The notes beneath the pieces were generated by a model. It did not search any database and was not told the origin of the DNA. It saw only the letters and a list, made by a program, of their open reading frames with translations. Shown in pieces: positions 8,751-17,689 of a stretch of DNA of 64,000 nt (positions within the stretch are counted from its first letter, which is position 1; every line of letters starts with the position of its first letter). Both the position numbers and the translations under genes were made by a program. Source of the stretch: Paenibacillus glucanolyticus NBRC 15330 (GTDB taxonomy: Bacteria > Bacillota > Bacilli > Paenibacillales > Paenibacillaceae); contig NZ_BIMC01000003.1 of assembly GCF_004000885.1 (NCBI RefSeq), forward strand, positions 372,001 to 436,000, written 5' to 3'.

Positions 8751-8855
8751 CTTGTGAGGGGATGGATTCCATGAACCTTGACTTTCATTTTTATTAAGGG
8801 AAAGGTCTTGGCTTTGGGCTAAGATCGTTATTCCAGACAAGGAGTGCTTACATCT

Positions 8856-9449
8856 ATGTCTTCAGAAAAAGCGCAGCGAAAGCGGGATTTGATTCTGGAT
8901 AAAGCGAAAGAGCTGTTCATTCAGCGCGGGTATGCGGCTACATCGATGGATGAACTGGTCAAATATACAGGTGCCAGCAAGGGCAGCATTTATTATCACT
9001 TCGAAAGCAAGGAAGATTTGTTTGTCAAGCTGCTGGCGAAGCAGAATCAGGAATGGATGGAAGGCTGGAACGATAAAAAAGCCCATTACACCAATTTCGA
9101 AGAGAAGCTGTATGGAATAGCCGATCATATGGTTGATGATTTTCAGAATCCGCTGACCAAGATTGCGGAGGAGTTCTATATCAATCAGCCGGAGAATAAG
9201 ACGATTGTGGCCGAGATGCTTGCTATTTTGCAGGGTCCGCGTACGCTGTACCGAGAGATTATGCTGGAGGGTGCGCGCGAGGGACGGATATCGGAAGGGG
9301 ATATCGATGAGATCTCCATTATTTTTGGATCGCTGCTGGATGGGTTGTCGATTTCTTACTATGAACGATCCCAGGAGAAATCAAGGATTTTATACCGCAA
9401 GGGCGTTACGTACTTTTTAAAAGGTGTGTTAACGAATGGAAGGCCGTAG
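8856..9449 (+). CDS. TetR-family transcriptional regulator
   Basis: Repressor of 197 residues with an N-terminal helix-turn-helix (ILDKAKELFIQRGYAATSMDELVKYTGASKGSIYYHFESKEDLF), the standard TetR DNA-binding domain, and an all-helical ligand domain. An in-frame GTG at 8844 overlaps the ribosome site AAGGAG, so the ATG at 8856 is preferred. Palindromes AAACCG-N6-CGGTTT occur in its own promoter and in that of the MFS gene downstream, so it probably represses both and responds to a substrate of the transporter. The inducer is unknown. Confidence 0.9.
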   Translation: MSSEKAQRKRDLILDKAKELFIQRGYAATSMDELVKYTGASKGSIYYHFESKEDLFVKLLAKQNQEWMEGWNDKKAHYTNFEEKLYGIADHMVDDFQNPLTKIAEEFYINQPENKTIVAEMLAILQGPRTLYREIMLEGAREGRISEGDIDEISIIFGSLLDGLSISYYERSQEKSRILYRKGVTYFLKGVLTNGRP

Positions 9450-9492
9450 TTTGCATCAGGAAATGATCAGAAGCGTGTTATCGTTCTTGGAA

Positions 9493-9540
9493 CGGACAAA
9501 AGGCGTTTCTGTAATTATAATTAAACCGAACAGTCGGTTT
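9493..9540 (+). promoter_or_regulatory. MFS gene promoter with TetR operator
   Basis: CGGACA (9493-9498), a 17-base spacer and TATAAT (9516-9521) form the promoter. AAACCG-AACAGT-CGGTTT (9523-9540) begins right after the -10 box and shares its arms with the palindrome upstream of tetR. Confidence 0.72.
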
Positions 9541-9560
9541 TATATTAGGGGGATGGAAAC

Positions 9561-10811
9561 ATGAGGCAATTGTTTGGAAACCGTGCGTTTGTACTGCTTA
9601 TGGTCTCTGATTTTATGCAAAATATAGGGATATGGATCCGCAACATGGCGCTGTTGTTCTTCATTATGGAAAAGAGCAACCATGACCCGGTCGCCGTATC
9701 GCTGCTTACGGTCATTGAGTACGTACCGATTTTTGTTATCTCCATGATCGGTGGTGTGCTGGCAGACCGCTGGCGGCCGAAGCGGACGATGATATGGGGC
9801 GACGTGTTAAGCTTCTTATCTATCCTGCTTATTCTGTTCGTGGTGTTAGCGGGATACTGGCAGGCGGTGTTTGCCGTTACGCTGGTATCAGCGGTTGTTT
9901 CGCAATTTTCGCAGCCTTCGTCGATGAAGATCATCAAGCGGTGCCTGCCGGATGAACATGTGCCAGCGGCAACAGCTTTGTCCCAGACGTTGATGTCGCT
10001 GTTTATTATTTTGGGTCCCATGGTTGGAACGACGATTTATCAAACTTTTGGCCTTCTAGCTTCATTAATAAGCCTGCTGGTTCTGTTCGCTGCGTCAGCG
10101 ATCGTATTAACCTTCCTCCCTTCGAGTGTAGATCAAGCACCGGATACCACAGAATCTGCCGGTTCTTTACTGAAGGATATGAAGGCCGGATTTTCTTACA
10201 TCGCTTCCAGTCGATTACTGAAAGTACTGCTCGTGGTCTACGTGGTATTGGCGCTTGGCAGCGGACTCGTACAGCCTTTGGACATCTTTGTCATAACGGA
10301 GCGACTCCAGCTGGATATGTCCAGCGTCCAGTGGTTTACGGCTCTGGAAGGTCTGGGCATGTTGATTGGCGGACTGATCGCCGCTGTTATTGCAGGTAAG
10401 GTAAAAGGCACCTACTTGCTGTTTGCAGGGCTTTCGTTTCTGGGACTCTCAACCTTTGTAGAGGTGCTGTCCCAGTGGCCGATGCTGACCGGCACGATGC
10501 GATTTTTGACCGGGGTGCTGATGGCGATGGCTCAAACCGTATTAATGGCGGTAATGATGCAGCAGGTGGATGAGAAATTCATCGGTCGGCTGGGTGGCGT
10601 GATGATGCCGGTCTTTACCGGCATGATGCTGATCGGCTCCGGGTTTACGGGATGGTATATGTCGGCAACCTCGATTGTTGTGGTGTATTTCACGGCGGGA
10701 GCCCTCTTCCTATTGTCGTCCTTCATCAGCATGAAGCTTCCGATTTCCAGGGAACCTGTCCAGGAGGAAGCGGAAGCGCCTGTAAGTGTAAACGCCACGG
10801 TCAAGGTGTAA
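9561..10811 (+). CDS. MFS efflux transporter
   Basis: Integral membrane transporter of 416 residues with about twelve hydrophobic segments. The cytoplasmic-loop motif GGVLADRWRPKRTM between helices 2 and 3 is the major facilitator signature. It resembles the MFS_3/enterobactin-exporter-like group of exporters; the substrate is unknown. The preceding tetR gene and shared operator suggest an inducible drug or metabolite efflux pump. The ATG at 9561 follows AGGGGG. Beyond it lies a long gene-free stretch filled with repeats. Confidence 0.88.
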   Translation: MRQLFGNRAFVLLMVSDFMQNIGIWIRNMALLFFIMEKSNHDPVAVSLLTVIEYVPIFVISMIGGVLADRWRPKRTMIWGDVLSFLSILLILFVVLAGYWQAVFAVTLVSAVVSQFSQPSSMKIIKRCLPDEHVPAATALSQTLMSLFIILGPMVGTTIYQTFGLLASLISLLVLFAASAIVLTFLPSSVDQAPDTTESAGSLLKDMKAGFSYIASSRLLKVLLVVYVVLALGSGLVQPLDIFVITERLQLDMSSVQWFTALEGLGMLIGGLIAAVIAGKVKGTYLLFAGLSFLGLSTFVEVLSQWPMLTGTMRFLTGVLMAMAQTVLMAVMMQQVDEKFIGRLGGVMMPVFTGMMLIGSGFTGWYMSATSIVVVYFTAGALFLLSSFISMKLPISREPVQEEAEAPVSVNATVKV

Positions 10812-10931
10812 CCTCTGGGGAGGAGAGTCGCTGGCCTAAGTCGTAGGATGGATGAAGAGCTGCTGATTACTCTAACTTCTGTGCAGAAACTGCAAGTTAG
10901 GTACAGCGCACGATAAGCGGGTTGGATGTTG

Positions 10932-11436
10932 GCTCAATCTGACATGGGGGTGCACATTCTGGAGGTTCGTTTGATCTGACAATTCAGTACATTTACTGGA
11001 TTTCAGCTCTATTTAACATTTCGGCACACTCTCATGCACATCAGCTCCATCTCTAACGGACCTCAGGAGCGCTATTTGCGCTAATTAGCTTGATCTGACA
11101 ATTCGCTACACTCTCATGGACACCAGCTCCATCTCTAACGGACTCCAGAAGCGTTATTTGTGCTAATTGGCTTGATTTAACATTCCGGCACTCTCTCATG
11201 CACACCAGCTCCATCTCTAATGGACTCCAGAAGCGTTATTTGTGCTAATTGGCTTCTATTGTAAACGTAACGGACACCAGCGTCGCTATGAGGCCAGATA
11301 ATAGGACATTTCCCATCAAATTGACTTAATAATGACTCTCAGGTCCGTTAGAATTCAAAAAGCTAATTTTTCCGCCCAATAGCGTCTCTCCAGTCCGTTA
11401 GACCAGTCCACTGGGCTGGTGTACTCCTGAATGTGA
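10932..11436. repeat. Repeat unit 1 (three 82-bp modules)
   Basis: The module marker CAGCTCCATCTCTAA occurs at 11042, 11124 and 11206, an exact 82-base period. The unit ends with inverted cores near 11341 and 11392 and the closing hairpin at about 11402-11420. Confidence 0.8.
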
Positions 11437-11822
11437 GCTCAATCTAACATTGGGTTACACTTTCTGGAAGCTAGGTTGATTTAACATTTCGCTACACTCT
11501 CATGTACACCAGCTCCATCTCTAACGGACTCCAGAAGCGCTATTTGCGCTAATTAGCTTGATCTGACAATTCGCTACACTCTCATGGACACCAGCTCCAT
11601 CTCTAACGGACATCAGAAGCGCTATTTGTGCTAATTGGCTTCTATAGTGAACGTAACGGACACCAGCGGCGTTATGCAGCTTGATAGAAGGCCGATCCCC
11701 ATCAAATGGGCTAAATAACGCCTCTCAGGTCCGTTAGAATTCAAAAAGCTAATTTTTCCGCCCAATAGCGTTTCTCGAGTCCGTTAGACCAGCCCACTGG
11801 GCTGGTGTACTCCTGGATGTGA
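11437..11822. repeat. Repeat unit 2 (two 82-bp modules)
   Basis: Module markers at 11510 and 11592 keep the 82-base period. The last-module-to-end distance (230 bases) equals that of unit 1. Confidence 0.8.
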
Positions 11823-12124
11823 GCTCAATCTAACATTGGATGCACTTTCTGGAAGCTAGGTTGATTTAACATATACGGCACGCTCTCGGGACATCAGCTC
11901 CATCTCTAATGGACCTCAGAAGCGTTATTTGCGCTAATTGGCTTCTATTGTAAACGTAACGGACACCAGCGTCGCTATGAAGCTGGATAGAAGGACATTT
12001 CCCATCAAATTGACTAAATAACACTTCTCAAGTCCGTTAGAATTCAAAAAGCTACTTTTTACGTCCAATAGCGTCTCTCAAGTCCGTTAGACCAGTCCAC
12101 TGGGCTGGTGTCTTCTGAATGTGA
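11823..12124. repeat. Repeat unit 3 (one module)
   Basis: A single module marker at 11895; the tail is the same length as in units 1 and 2 to within one base. Confidence 0.8.
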
Positions 12125-12425
12125 GCTCAATCGGACATTAGGATGCACTTTGGAGCTCCATCCAACATTGGGGTACACTTTCTGGAAGCTAGCTTGATTT
12201 GCCATTTCGGCACACTCTCATGCACACCAGCTCTATCTCTAACGGACATCAGAAGCGTTATTTGCGCTAATTGGCTTCTATTGTAAACGTAACGGACACC
12301 AGCGTCGCTATGAGGCCAGATAAAAGGACATTTCCCATCAGATTGGCTAAATAACGCCTATCAAGTCCGTTAGAATTCAAAAAGCTACTTTTTCCATCCA
12401 ATAGCGTCTCTCCAGTCCGTTAGAC
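12125..12425. repeat. Repeat unit 4 (one module, 3' end truncated)
   Basis: A single module marker at 12228. It has a longer header with a partial internal duplication (GGAGCTCCATCCAACATTGG). It stops after the second inverted core, without the closing hairpin. Confidence 0.75.
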
Positions 12426-12550
12426 AACCAGACAACCAACTGCCCTATAGTTCTAAAACGAGCGTACTTATCAACGGTTATTGGGTATTTCGGGTAAACA
12501 ACGGTTTTCGGATAAATAACGGTGATCGGGTAAAGCAGCATATTCCATAA

Positions 12551-12592
12551 AAAAATAGCGGTGTATGGATTTAATCCACACACCGCTATTTT
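12551..12592. terminator. Bidirectional terminator-like hairpin
   Basis: AAAATAGCGGTGT and ACACCGCTATTTT form a 13-bp stem with an inner TGGAT/ATCCA stem. A/T runs on both sides suit termination on either strand. It separates the repeat array from the permease gene. Confidence 0.75.
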
Positions 12593-12731
12593 GCGTACTC
12601 TTGCTCAGATTGAGCAGGCCAAGTGCTCTAATCTAAGAATGTTGTCTGAACCAATGAACAAAGGCGCTCTAACGTCCGGCTGTTATTTCAATCATCCCAA
12701 GTGGTTTGACATCCTATTCTGTAGGGGTGAT

Positions 12732-14147
12732 CTACTCGTATTCGGATGATTCGCCTTTTGACAAGGTGCTATGCCTGTATCCGTATATAGCGTAGATGAT
12801 GATGCCGAGTCCGATCCATACGATGAACCCGATCCAGGTAATCCACTGCAGCGTGGTCAGCAGATAGAGACAGCTGGCAACAGCAATCAAAGGCAGCCAA
12901 GGCACAAACGGCACGCGGAAGGTGCGTTTTAGATCCGGATGCGTTTTGCGGAGCACGATGATGCCGAGCGAGACGGTAATGAAGGCAAAAAGCGTGCCGA
13001 TGCTGGCTAAATCCGCCAGGTTGCCAAGGGGGACAAAACCGGACAGCAAGGCGATGCTGATACCGGACACCCAGGTGCTGAATTCCGGCGACTTCGTTTT
13101 CGGATTGACCGAGCTCATCCGTTTCGGCAGGAGTCCGTCCCGGCCGAGCGCATACAGCAGTCGGGACTGTCCGAACATGACACCCATCAGCACGGTGGTG
13201 AGACCGGCTATTGCTCCCAGCGAGATGAAGTAGGACATCCAGTCCTGCTCGATGTAGAGCAGCGCAAAGGCAACCGGATCTTTCACATTGAGCAGGTTGT
13301 ATGGTACGAGACCTGTCAGCACTGCGGTAACCGCAATATATAACACGGACACAATCAACAGGGAACCCAGAATGCCGATCGGGAGGCTCTTCTGCGGCTG
13401 CTTGACTTCTTCGGCTGCCGTTGCAATGACATCAAAACCCACGTAGGCGAGGAAGGCAATGGCCGCTCCCGTCATGACACCTTCCATGCCGAATGGCAGG
13501 AACGGCGTCCAGTTATCCGGCTCCACATAGAATATCCCCACGCCGATAAACAGCAGAATGACGGCAACTTTCAGATAAACCATGAAGGTGTTAAGCCTTG
13601 TCGATTCCTTGGCTCCCCGCGATACAATCCACGTGATCAGAAGCGCGATAAATATAGCGGGGACATCCACATAGGTACCGTTGGCCGGATTAAAGGCATT
13701 GGTTATCGCGGTGGGCAGATGTATCCCGAAGCCCGCAAGGATGCTCTGGACGTAACCAGACCAGCTGCTGGATACCAAAGCGCTGGCGAAGCCGTATTCC
13801 AGAAGCAGGTCCCAGCCCATCAGCCAGGCAAAACCTTCACCAAAGGTTGAATAGCTGTACGTATATGCACTGCCCGCCACCGGTACGGTGGAGGCGAATT
13901 CTGCGTAGCAGAGTGCACAGAAGGCGCACACCAGACCCGCCAGTAGGAACGAAACGATTAATCCCGGTCCGGCATGGGTTGCGGCGGTGACGCCGGTTAA
14001 TACAAAAATCCCTGTTCCCACGATAGAACCCACGCCGAGGACGATAAGGTCCATGGCACTGAGTTGTTTTTTTAATGCGGAACGTACTTCCCCACCTTGC
14101 ATATTAGGGATCGGCTTCTTGCGAAGCAGATTGTGTTTCAAGCTCAT
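12732..14147 (-). CDS. APC-family amino acid permease
   Basis: Membrane transporter of 471 residues with about twelve hydrophobic helices. The N-terminal LSAMDLIVLGVGSIVGTGIFVLTG is the substrate-binding helix 1 motif of the amino acid-polyamine-organocation superfamily, and ESTRLNTFMVYLKV and AFLAYVGFDVIATAAEEVKQPQKSLP are conserved in the cationic amino acid transporter branch (B. subtilis YfnA-like). It probably imports an amino acid by proton symport; the substrate is not determined. It is divergent from the formate/nitrite-type channel and has its own promoter on the minus strand. Confidence 0.9.
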   Translation of the reverse strand: MSLKHNLLRKKPIPNMQGGEVRSALKKQLSAMDLIVLGVGSIVGTGIFVLTGVTAATHAGPGLIVSFLLAGLVCAFCALCYAEFASTVPVAGSAYTYSYSTFGEGFAWLMGWDLLLEYGFASALVSSSWSGYVQSILAGFGIHLPTAITNAFNPANGTYVDVPAIFIALLITWIVSRGAKESTRLNTFMVYLKVAVILLFIGVGIFYVEPDNWTPFLPFGMEGVMTGAAIAFLAYVGFDVIATAAEEVKQPQKSLPIGILGSLLIVSVLYIAVTAVLTGLVPYNLLNVKDPVAFALLYIEQDWMSYFISLGAIAGLTTVLMGVMFGQSRLLYALGRDGLLPKRMSSVNPKTKSPEFSTWVSGISIALLSGFVPLGNLADLASIGTLFAFITVSLGIIVLRKTHPDLKRTFRVPFVPWLPLIAVASCLYLLTTLQWITWIGFIVWIGLGIIIYAIYGYRHSTLSKGESSEYE

Positions 14148-14210
14148 AAATGGAGTCTCCTAGATGTTTATTTAGATAGATTTCCCCGATGTGTGACCCA
14201 TCCATTCGAC

Positions 14211-14238
14211 ATTATAAAGAAAAACGAATTTCTTTGAA
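14211..14238 (-). promoter_or_regulatory. Sigma-A promoter of permease
   Basis: On the minus strand TTCAAA (14238-14233), a 16-base spacer and TATAAT (14216-14211) precede the permease start by about 65 bases. Confidence 0.6.
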
Positions 14239-14283
14239 AGGGGGAATGTCTCATCTGAACGCTGTCCTCCCCTGATGGACACA

Positions 14284-14328
14284 AACGTGACATAATTCAC
14301 GTTCAAGGTGATACAGCTGCGTTACAAT
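14284..14328 (+). promoter_or_regulatory. FNR-like class II activator site and -10 box
   Basis: AACGTGACATAATTCACGTT (14284-14303) is a perfect inverted repeat with a six-base centre, matching the FNR/CRP form GTGA-N6-TCAC. The -10 box TACAAT (14323-14328) predicts +1 at 14335, so the centre falls at exactly -41.5, the class II activator position. No good -35 box is present, as expected for an activated promoter. FNR binding is inference. Confidence 0.7.
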
Positions 14329-14410
14329 GATGGTAAACGATAAATAGGAAACCAAGGGCTGCATCGGACATACGCAATAGAACGAATGCAGGAGAAATGA
14401 GGGAGAGACC

Positions 14411-15286
14411 ATGGCCTACTACAAACCTGATCGTATCGCAGAAATTACCGTGGAGACCGGTGTAAAAAAAGCACGCAATTCCACCTTGAATGTTATGATA
14501 CTAGGCTTTTTGGCAGGGGCATTCATTGCGCTCGGCTTTCTGCTGGATATCCGCGTTATCGCCGGAGCATCTCCGGCCTGGGGAGGGATTGCCGGTTTTA
14601 TAGGTGCGGCGGTATTCCCGGTCGGGCTTATTCTGGTATTGCTTGCAGGCGGAGAACTGCTGACGGGCAACATGATGGCGGTGTCCTTGGCCAGATTCAA
14701 GCAGCGGATTTCCACCAAGGAACTGATCCGGAATTTAGCGCTTGTCACGGTAAGCAACTTGGCGGGGGCATTGTTTGTTGCCTATTTCTTTGGCCATGTG
14801 ACCGGGCTAACAGGCAGCGGCGTATACTTGGAGAAGCTGGTTAATATGGCAGGTCATAAGCTGGACGACAGCTTCCTGCAGGCGTTCTTGTCCGGCATCG
14901 GGTGCAACTGGCTTGTTGCGCTTGCCGTATGGCTCTCCTACGGATCGGATCAGATGAGCGGCAAAATTCTGGGGATCTGGTTCCCGACCATGGCTTTTGT
15001 CGCTATCGGCTTTCAGCACGTGGTGGCAAATATGTTCCTAATCCCGGCAGCGATATTCGAAGGTTATTACAGCTGGGGGCAGTATTTCATGAACTTCATT
15101 CCGGTATGGCTTGGCAATTTTGTGGGCGGCTCGCTGTTTGTGGCCGCTGCTTACGGGTCTGTTTACTTGAAGAATAGCAATAGGGCGGAGGAGGTATCCG
15201 GCATTCACAATGACGCCGCAGCCGTGACAACGACTCCTGCTGCTGGAAGTCCTCCTGAGGTTCATTCAGCACAGCAGGTATCATAA
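14411..15286 (+). CDS. Formate/nitrite transporter (FNT) family channel
   Basis: Pentameric-type membrane channel of 291 residues with about six hydrophobic helices. The family marks include GFLAGAFIALGFLL, LAGGELLTGNMMAVSLA, LSGIGCNWLVALAVWLSYGSDQMSGKILGIWFPTMAFVAIGFQHVVANMF, and a C-terminal polar tail. It moves formate, nitrite or related small anions. A molybdopterin oxidoreductase follows after about 300 bases and a terminator, which favours formate. The ATG at 14411 follows GGGAGAG. The FNR-like site at -41.5 suggests anaerobic induction. Confidence 0.93.
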   Translation: MAYYKPDRIAEITVETGVKKARNSTLNVMILGFLAGAFIALGFLLDIRVIAGASPAWGGIAGFIGAAVFPVGLILVLLAGGELLTGNMMAVSLARFKQRISTKELIRNLALVTVSNLAGALFVAYFFGHVTGLTGSGVYLEKLVNMAGHKLDDSFLQAFLSGIGCNWLVALAVWLSYGSDQMSGKILGIWFPTMAFVAIGFQHVVANMFLIPAAIFEGYYSWGQYFMNFIPVWLGNFVGGSLFVAAAYGSVYLKNSNRAEEVSGIHNDAAAVTTTPAAGSPPEVHSAQQVS

Positions 15287-15346
15287 TAAATTCAGTATCG
15301 ATTGCAGAAAATCGCGGGCACCAAGGGAACGTCTACCATAAAAAGC

Positions 15347-15397
15347 AAATTCGCCATGCCGGTCTCGGGGGAGGAGACACGGCATGGCGAATTTTTT
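15347..15397. terminator. Long terminator hairpin after FNT gene
   Basis: AAATTCGCCATGCCG pairs with CGGCATGGCGAATTT, with an inner GTCTC/GAGAC stem, and TTTTTT follows. Confidence 0.9.
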
Positions 15398-15581
15398 GGG
15401 AGTGGTCCATGATTTGGCAAGGAAGAGAAAGGGTCTGGGTTCCTCTTCTTTGCTCTTGATAGGAATATACCCGGCAGGGAGAAGCGTGAATCACCCTATT
15501 TAGAAAAAAATGTATGACTTTACTGGAACCCTGATGTTCTTTTAAGATAAGGGATAGGATGCAGCCGAGCAGAAGGGGGAA

Positions 15582-17678
15582 ATGGACGAAATGACTCAAG
15601 ACATGATTCAGCAGGAAAATGGCATATTTCCAGGGGTATGTCCGTTGGATTGTCCCGATACATGCGGCCTGCTGCTGCATAAAGAGAACGGGAAAATCGT
15701 CAAGGTTACCGGAGATCCGGACCATCCGGTTACGCAAGGAGCCATCTGCAATAAAGTCCGCAATATGGCACACCGGGTATACCATCCGGAGCGTGTGCTC
15801 TATCCGATGCGGAGGGTAGGCACCAAGGGAGAGGGCGCTTTCGAACGAATCAGCTGGGATGAAGCGGTTCAGGAGATTACCGCGCGCTACAAGGGGCTGC
15901 TCGAGGAACACGGCTCCGAGAGCATTCTGCCTTACAGCTTCTACGGCAACATGGGCATATTGAGCGTGGACGGCATGGACCGGAGATTCTTCAACAAGCT
16001 GGGCGCCAGCCGGCTGAAGCAGTCCATCTGCAATTCGGCAGGCAGTGAAGGCTGGAAGTCCGTCATGGGCTTTAACGGAGGCACCGTGCCTGAGGTCACG
16101 GTGCTGGCTGACGTCATTATCGTCTGGGGCGGCAATATCGTCAGCACCAATATGCACCAGGTGGTGCTCGCAGAGAAAGCGCGCAAGTCCGGTGCCAAGG
16201 TCATTGTCATTGATGTTCATAAAAATCAGACCGGGCAATGGGCGGATTGGTTCATTCCGCTGTTTCCGGGCACGGACGCGGCCCTGGCCGTCGGTATTAT
16301 GCACATTATGTTTCGTGACGGCATGGTGAATGAGGAGTTCCTCCAGCACTATACCCTGGGTCATGAGGAGCTGCGCGAGCATGTGAGAACATACACGCCG
16401 GCGTATGTGTCTTCCATTACCGGCGTTTCGGCTGAGGATATCGAGAAGCTGGCTGAGTTGTATGGCCGAGCCCAGGTGTCTTATATCCACATCGGAAACG
16501 GACTTCAGCATCACGATAATGGCGGATTGACGGTACGCAGCATAGCGGCGCTTCCTGCCTTGACCGGACAATGGCTCAAGCGGGGCGGAGGTGCCTCCAA
16601 GTCGAATGGCGGCTATAACAGTATGGACAGCGATGCACTGGAGCGCCCGGATCTGAGACCGAATCCCGAGGCCCGAACCATCAACATGAACCGGATTGGC
16701 GAGGCACTTGCGATGACCGAGCAGCCGATTAAGTCCATGTTCGTTTATTGCAGCAATCCGCTCGTTGTCGCTCCAGATACGGAGCGGGTGCGCGAAGGTT
16801 TTGCACGGGAAGATCTGTTTACCGTTGTACATGACCTGTTTATGACGGACACAGCGAAATATGCAGATATCGTGCTTCCGGCAACCTCTTCATTTGAGAA
16901 TACGGATCTGTTCAGTTCCTATTGGCATCAGTACATCCAGCTTCAGGAGCCGGTCATTCCAGCGCTTGGGGAGAGCAAGAGCAATGTGGAGCTGTTCTCG
17001 TTGCTGGGACGGGCCATGGGTTTCAATGAGCCTGCTTTCTATGAGACAGAAGAAGAGATGATTGCAAGGGCGCTCGACTATCCGGACAACCCTTATCTGA
17101 ACGGCGTTACCTTGGACAAGCTGAAAGCGCACCGCCACGTGAAGCTCGACATGACCCCGCTGGAGACGTATCTGGACCGTCTGCCGACGCCTTCCGGCCG
17201 GATTGAGCTGTATTCGGCACAGCTGGAAGCAGCCGGTCTTCCGCCTCTTCCGACTTACGTGCCATTGAAGGAAGGATATGATGGCGTGAGGCGAGGCCGC
17301 GGGCATCAATATCCGCTGATGTTCATCTCCCCGCCGAATCACAATTTCCTGAATTCAACCTTTGCGAATGTGGAGAAACATCAGAAGCTGGAGAAGGAGC
17401 CCGCACTGCAGATCCATCCGGAGGATGCAGCGGAGCGCGGGTTACAGGATGGAGATATGGTTACGGTATATAATGACCGCGGAACCTATGAGGTCCGGGC
17501 GAAGGTAACAGATAAAATGCTGCCGGGCACCGTGGTCAGTCAAGGCTTGTGGTGGGAAGGCGAAGGCCGGAAGCAGCGTGCTAACGCCCTTACGCCGGAC
17601 AGGCTGTCCGACATGGGCGAAGGGGCCACCTTTTTCTCGACGGTAGTCGAGGTCAGGGCTAAAGAGAAGGGTATCTAA
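15582..17678 (+). CDS. Molybdopterin-dependent oxidoreductase (DMSO reductase family)
   Basis: Cytoplasmic molybdoenzyme of 698 residues with no Tat signal. The N-terminal [4Fe-4S] cluster motif is Cys20-X3-Cys24-X3-Cys28-X27-Cys56. Then come SICNSAGSEG in the molybdenum-site region, VIIVWGGNIVSTNMHQ and VIVIDVHKNQTGQWADWFIPLFPGTDAALAVGIMHIM (bis-MGD binding), and a C-terminal molydopterin dinucleotide-binding domain from about residue 570. It resembles B. subtilis YoaE, annotated as a putative formate dehydrogenase. No selenocysteine or obvious cysteine ligand is visible, so formate as substrate rests only on the neighbouring FNT channel. AGAAGGGGG precedes the ATG. Confidence 0.9.
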   Translation: MDEMTQDMIQQENGIFPGVCPLDCPDTCGLLLHKENGKIVKVTGDPDHPVTQGAICNKVRNMAHRVYHPERVLYPMRRVGTKGEGAFERISWDEAVQEITARYKGLLEEHGSESILPYSFYGNMGILSVDGMDRRFFNKLGASRLKQSICNSAGSEGWKSVMGFNGGTVPEVTVLADVIIVWGGNIVSTNMHQVVLAEKARKSGAKVIVIDVHKNQTGQWADWFIPLFPGTDAALAVGIMHIMFRDGMVNEEFLQHYTLGHEELREHVRTYTPAYVSSITGVSAEDIEKLAELYGRAQVSYIHIGNGLQHHDNGGLTVRSIAALPALTGQWLKRGGGASKSNGGYNSMDSDALERPDLRPNPEARTINMNRIGEALAMTEQPIKSMFVYCSNPLVVAPDTERVREGFAREDLFTVVHDLFMTDTAKYADIVLPATSSFENTDLFSSYWHQYIQLQEPVIPALGESKSNVELFSLLGRAMGFNEPAFYETEEEMIARALDYPDNPYLNGVTLDKLKAHRHVKLDMTPLETYLDRLPTPSGRIELYSAQLEAAGLPPLPTYVPLKEGYDGVRRGRGHQYPLMFISPPNHNFLNSTFANVEKHQKLEKEPALQIHPEDAAERGLQDGDMVTVYNDRGTYEVRAKVTDKMLPGTVVSQGLWWEGEGRKQRANALTPDRLSDMGEGATFFSTVVEVRAKEKGI

Positions 17679-17689
17679 AAGATGAATAC

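Larger units (their letters stand above)
10932..12425. repeat. Complex intergenic repeat array (four units)
   Basis: About 1.5 kb without any convincing gene, built from four imperfect units that each begin near GCTCAATCTAACATTGG. The core is TAACGGAC, about 7 variable bases, then GCG(C/T)TATT. I count roughly 11 forward and 8 inverted copies. Each unit runs: header; one to three direct 82-bp modules with CAGCTCCATCTCTAACGGAC; a forward core in GTAACGGACACCAGCG; two inverted cores (GGTCCGTTAGAATTC and CAGTCCGTTAGAC). Units 1-3 then close with a short hairpin (ACCAGCCCACTGGGCTGGT in unit 2). The inverted copies could form large stem-loops. The flanking gaps, 10812-10931 and 12426-12550, hold no gene. 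Confidence 0.9.

Noticed and set aside
10932..12425. CRISPR array
   Set aside because: Repeats are long, imperfect, present in both orientations and not separated by unique equal-length spacers; no cas genes nearby.
12377..12583. 68-codon minus-strand frame (PITVIYPKTVVYPKYPITV)
   Set aside because: Arises from the short AACGGT repeats and the terminator hairpin; no ribosome site.
15333..16832. 499-codon frame antisense to the molybdoenzyme gene
   Set aside because: A shadow of the biased codon use of the real gene; its translation shows no domain and it runs through a terminator.
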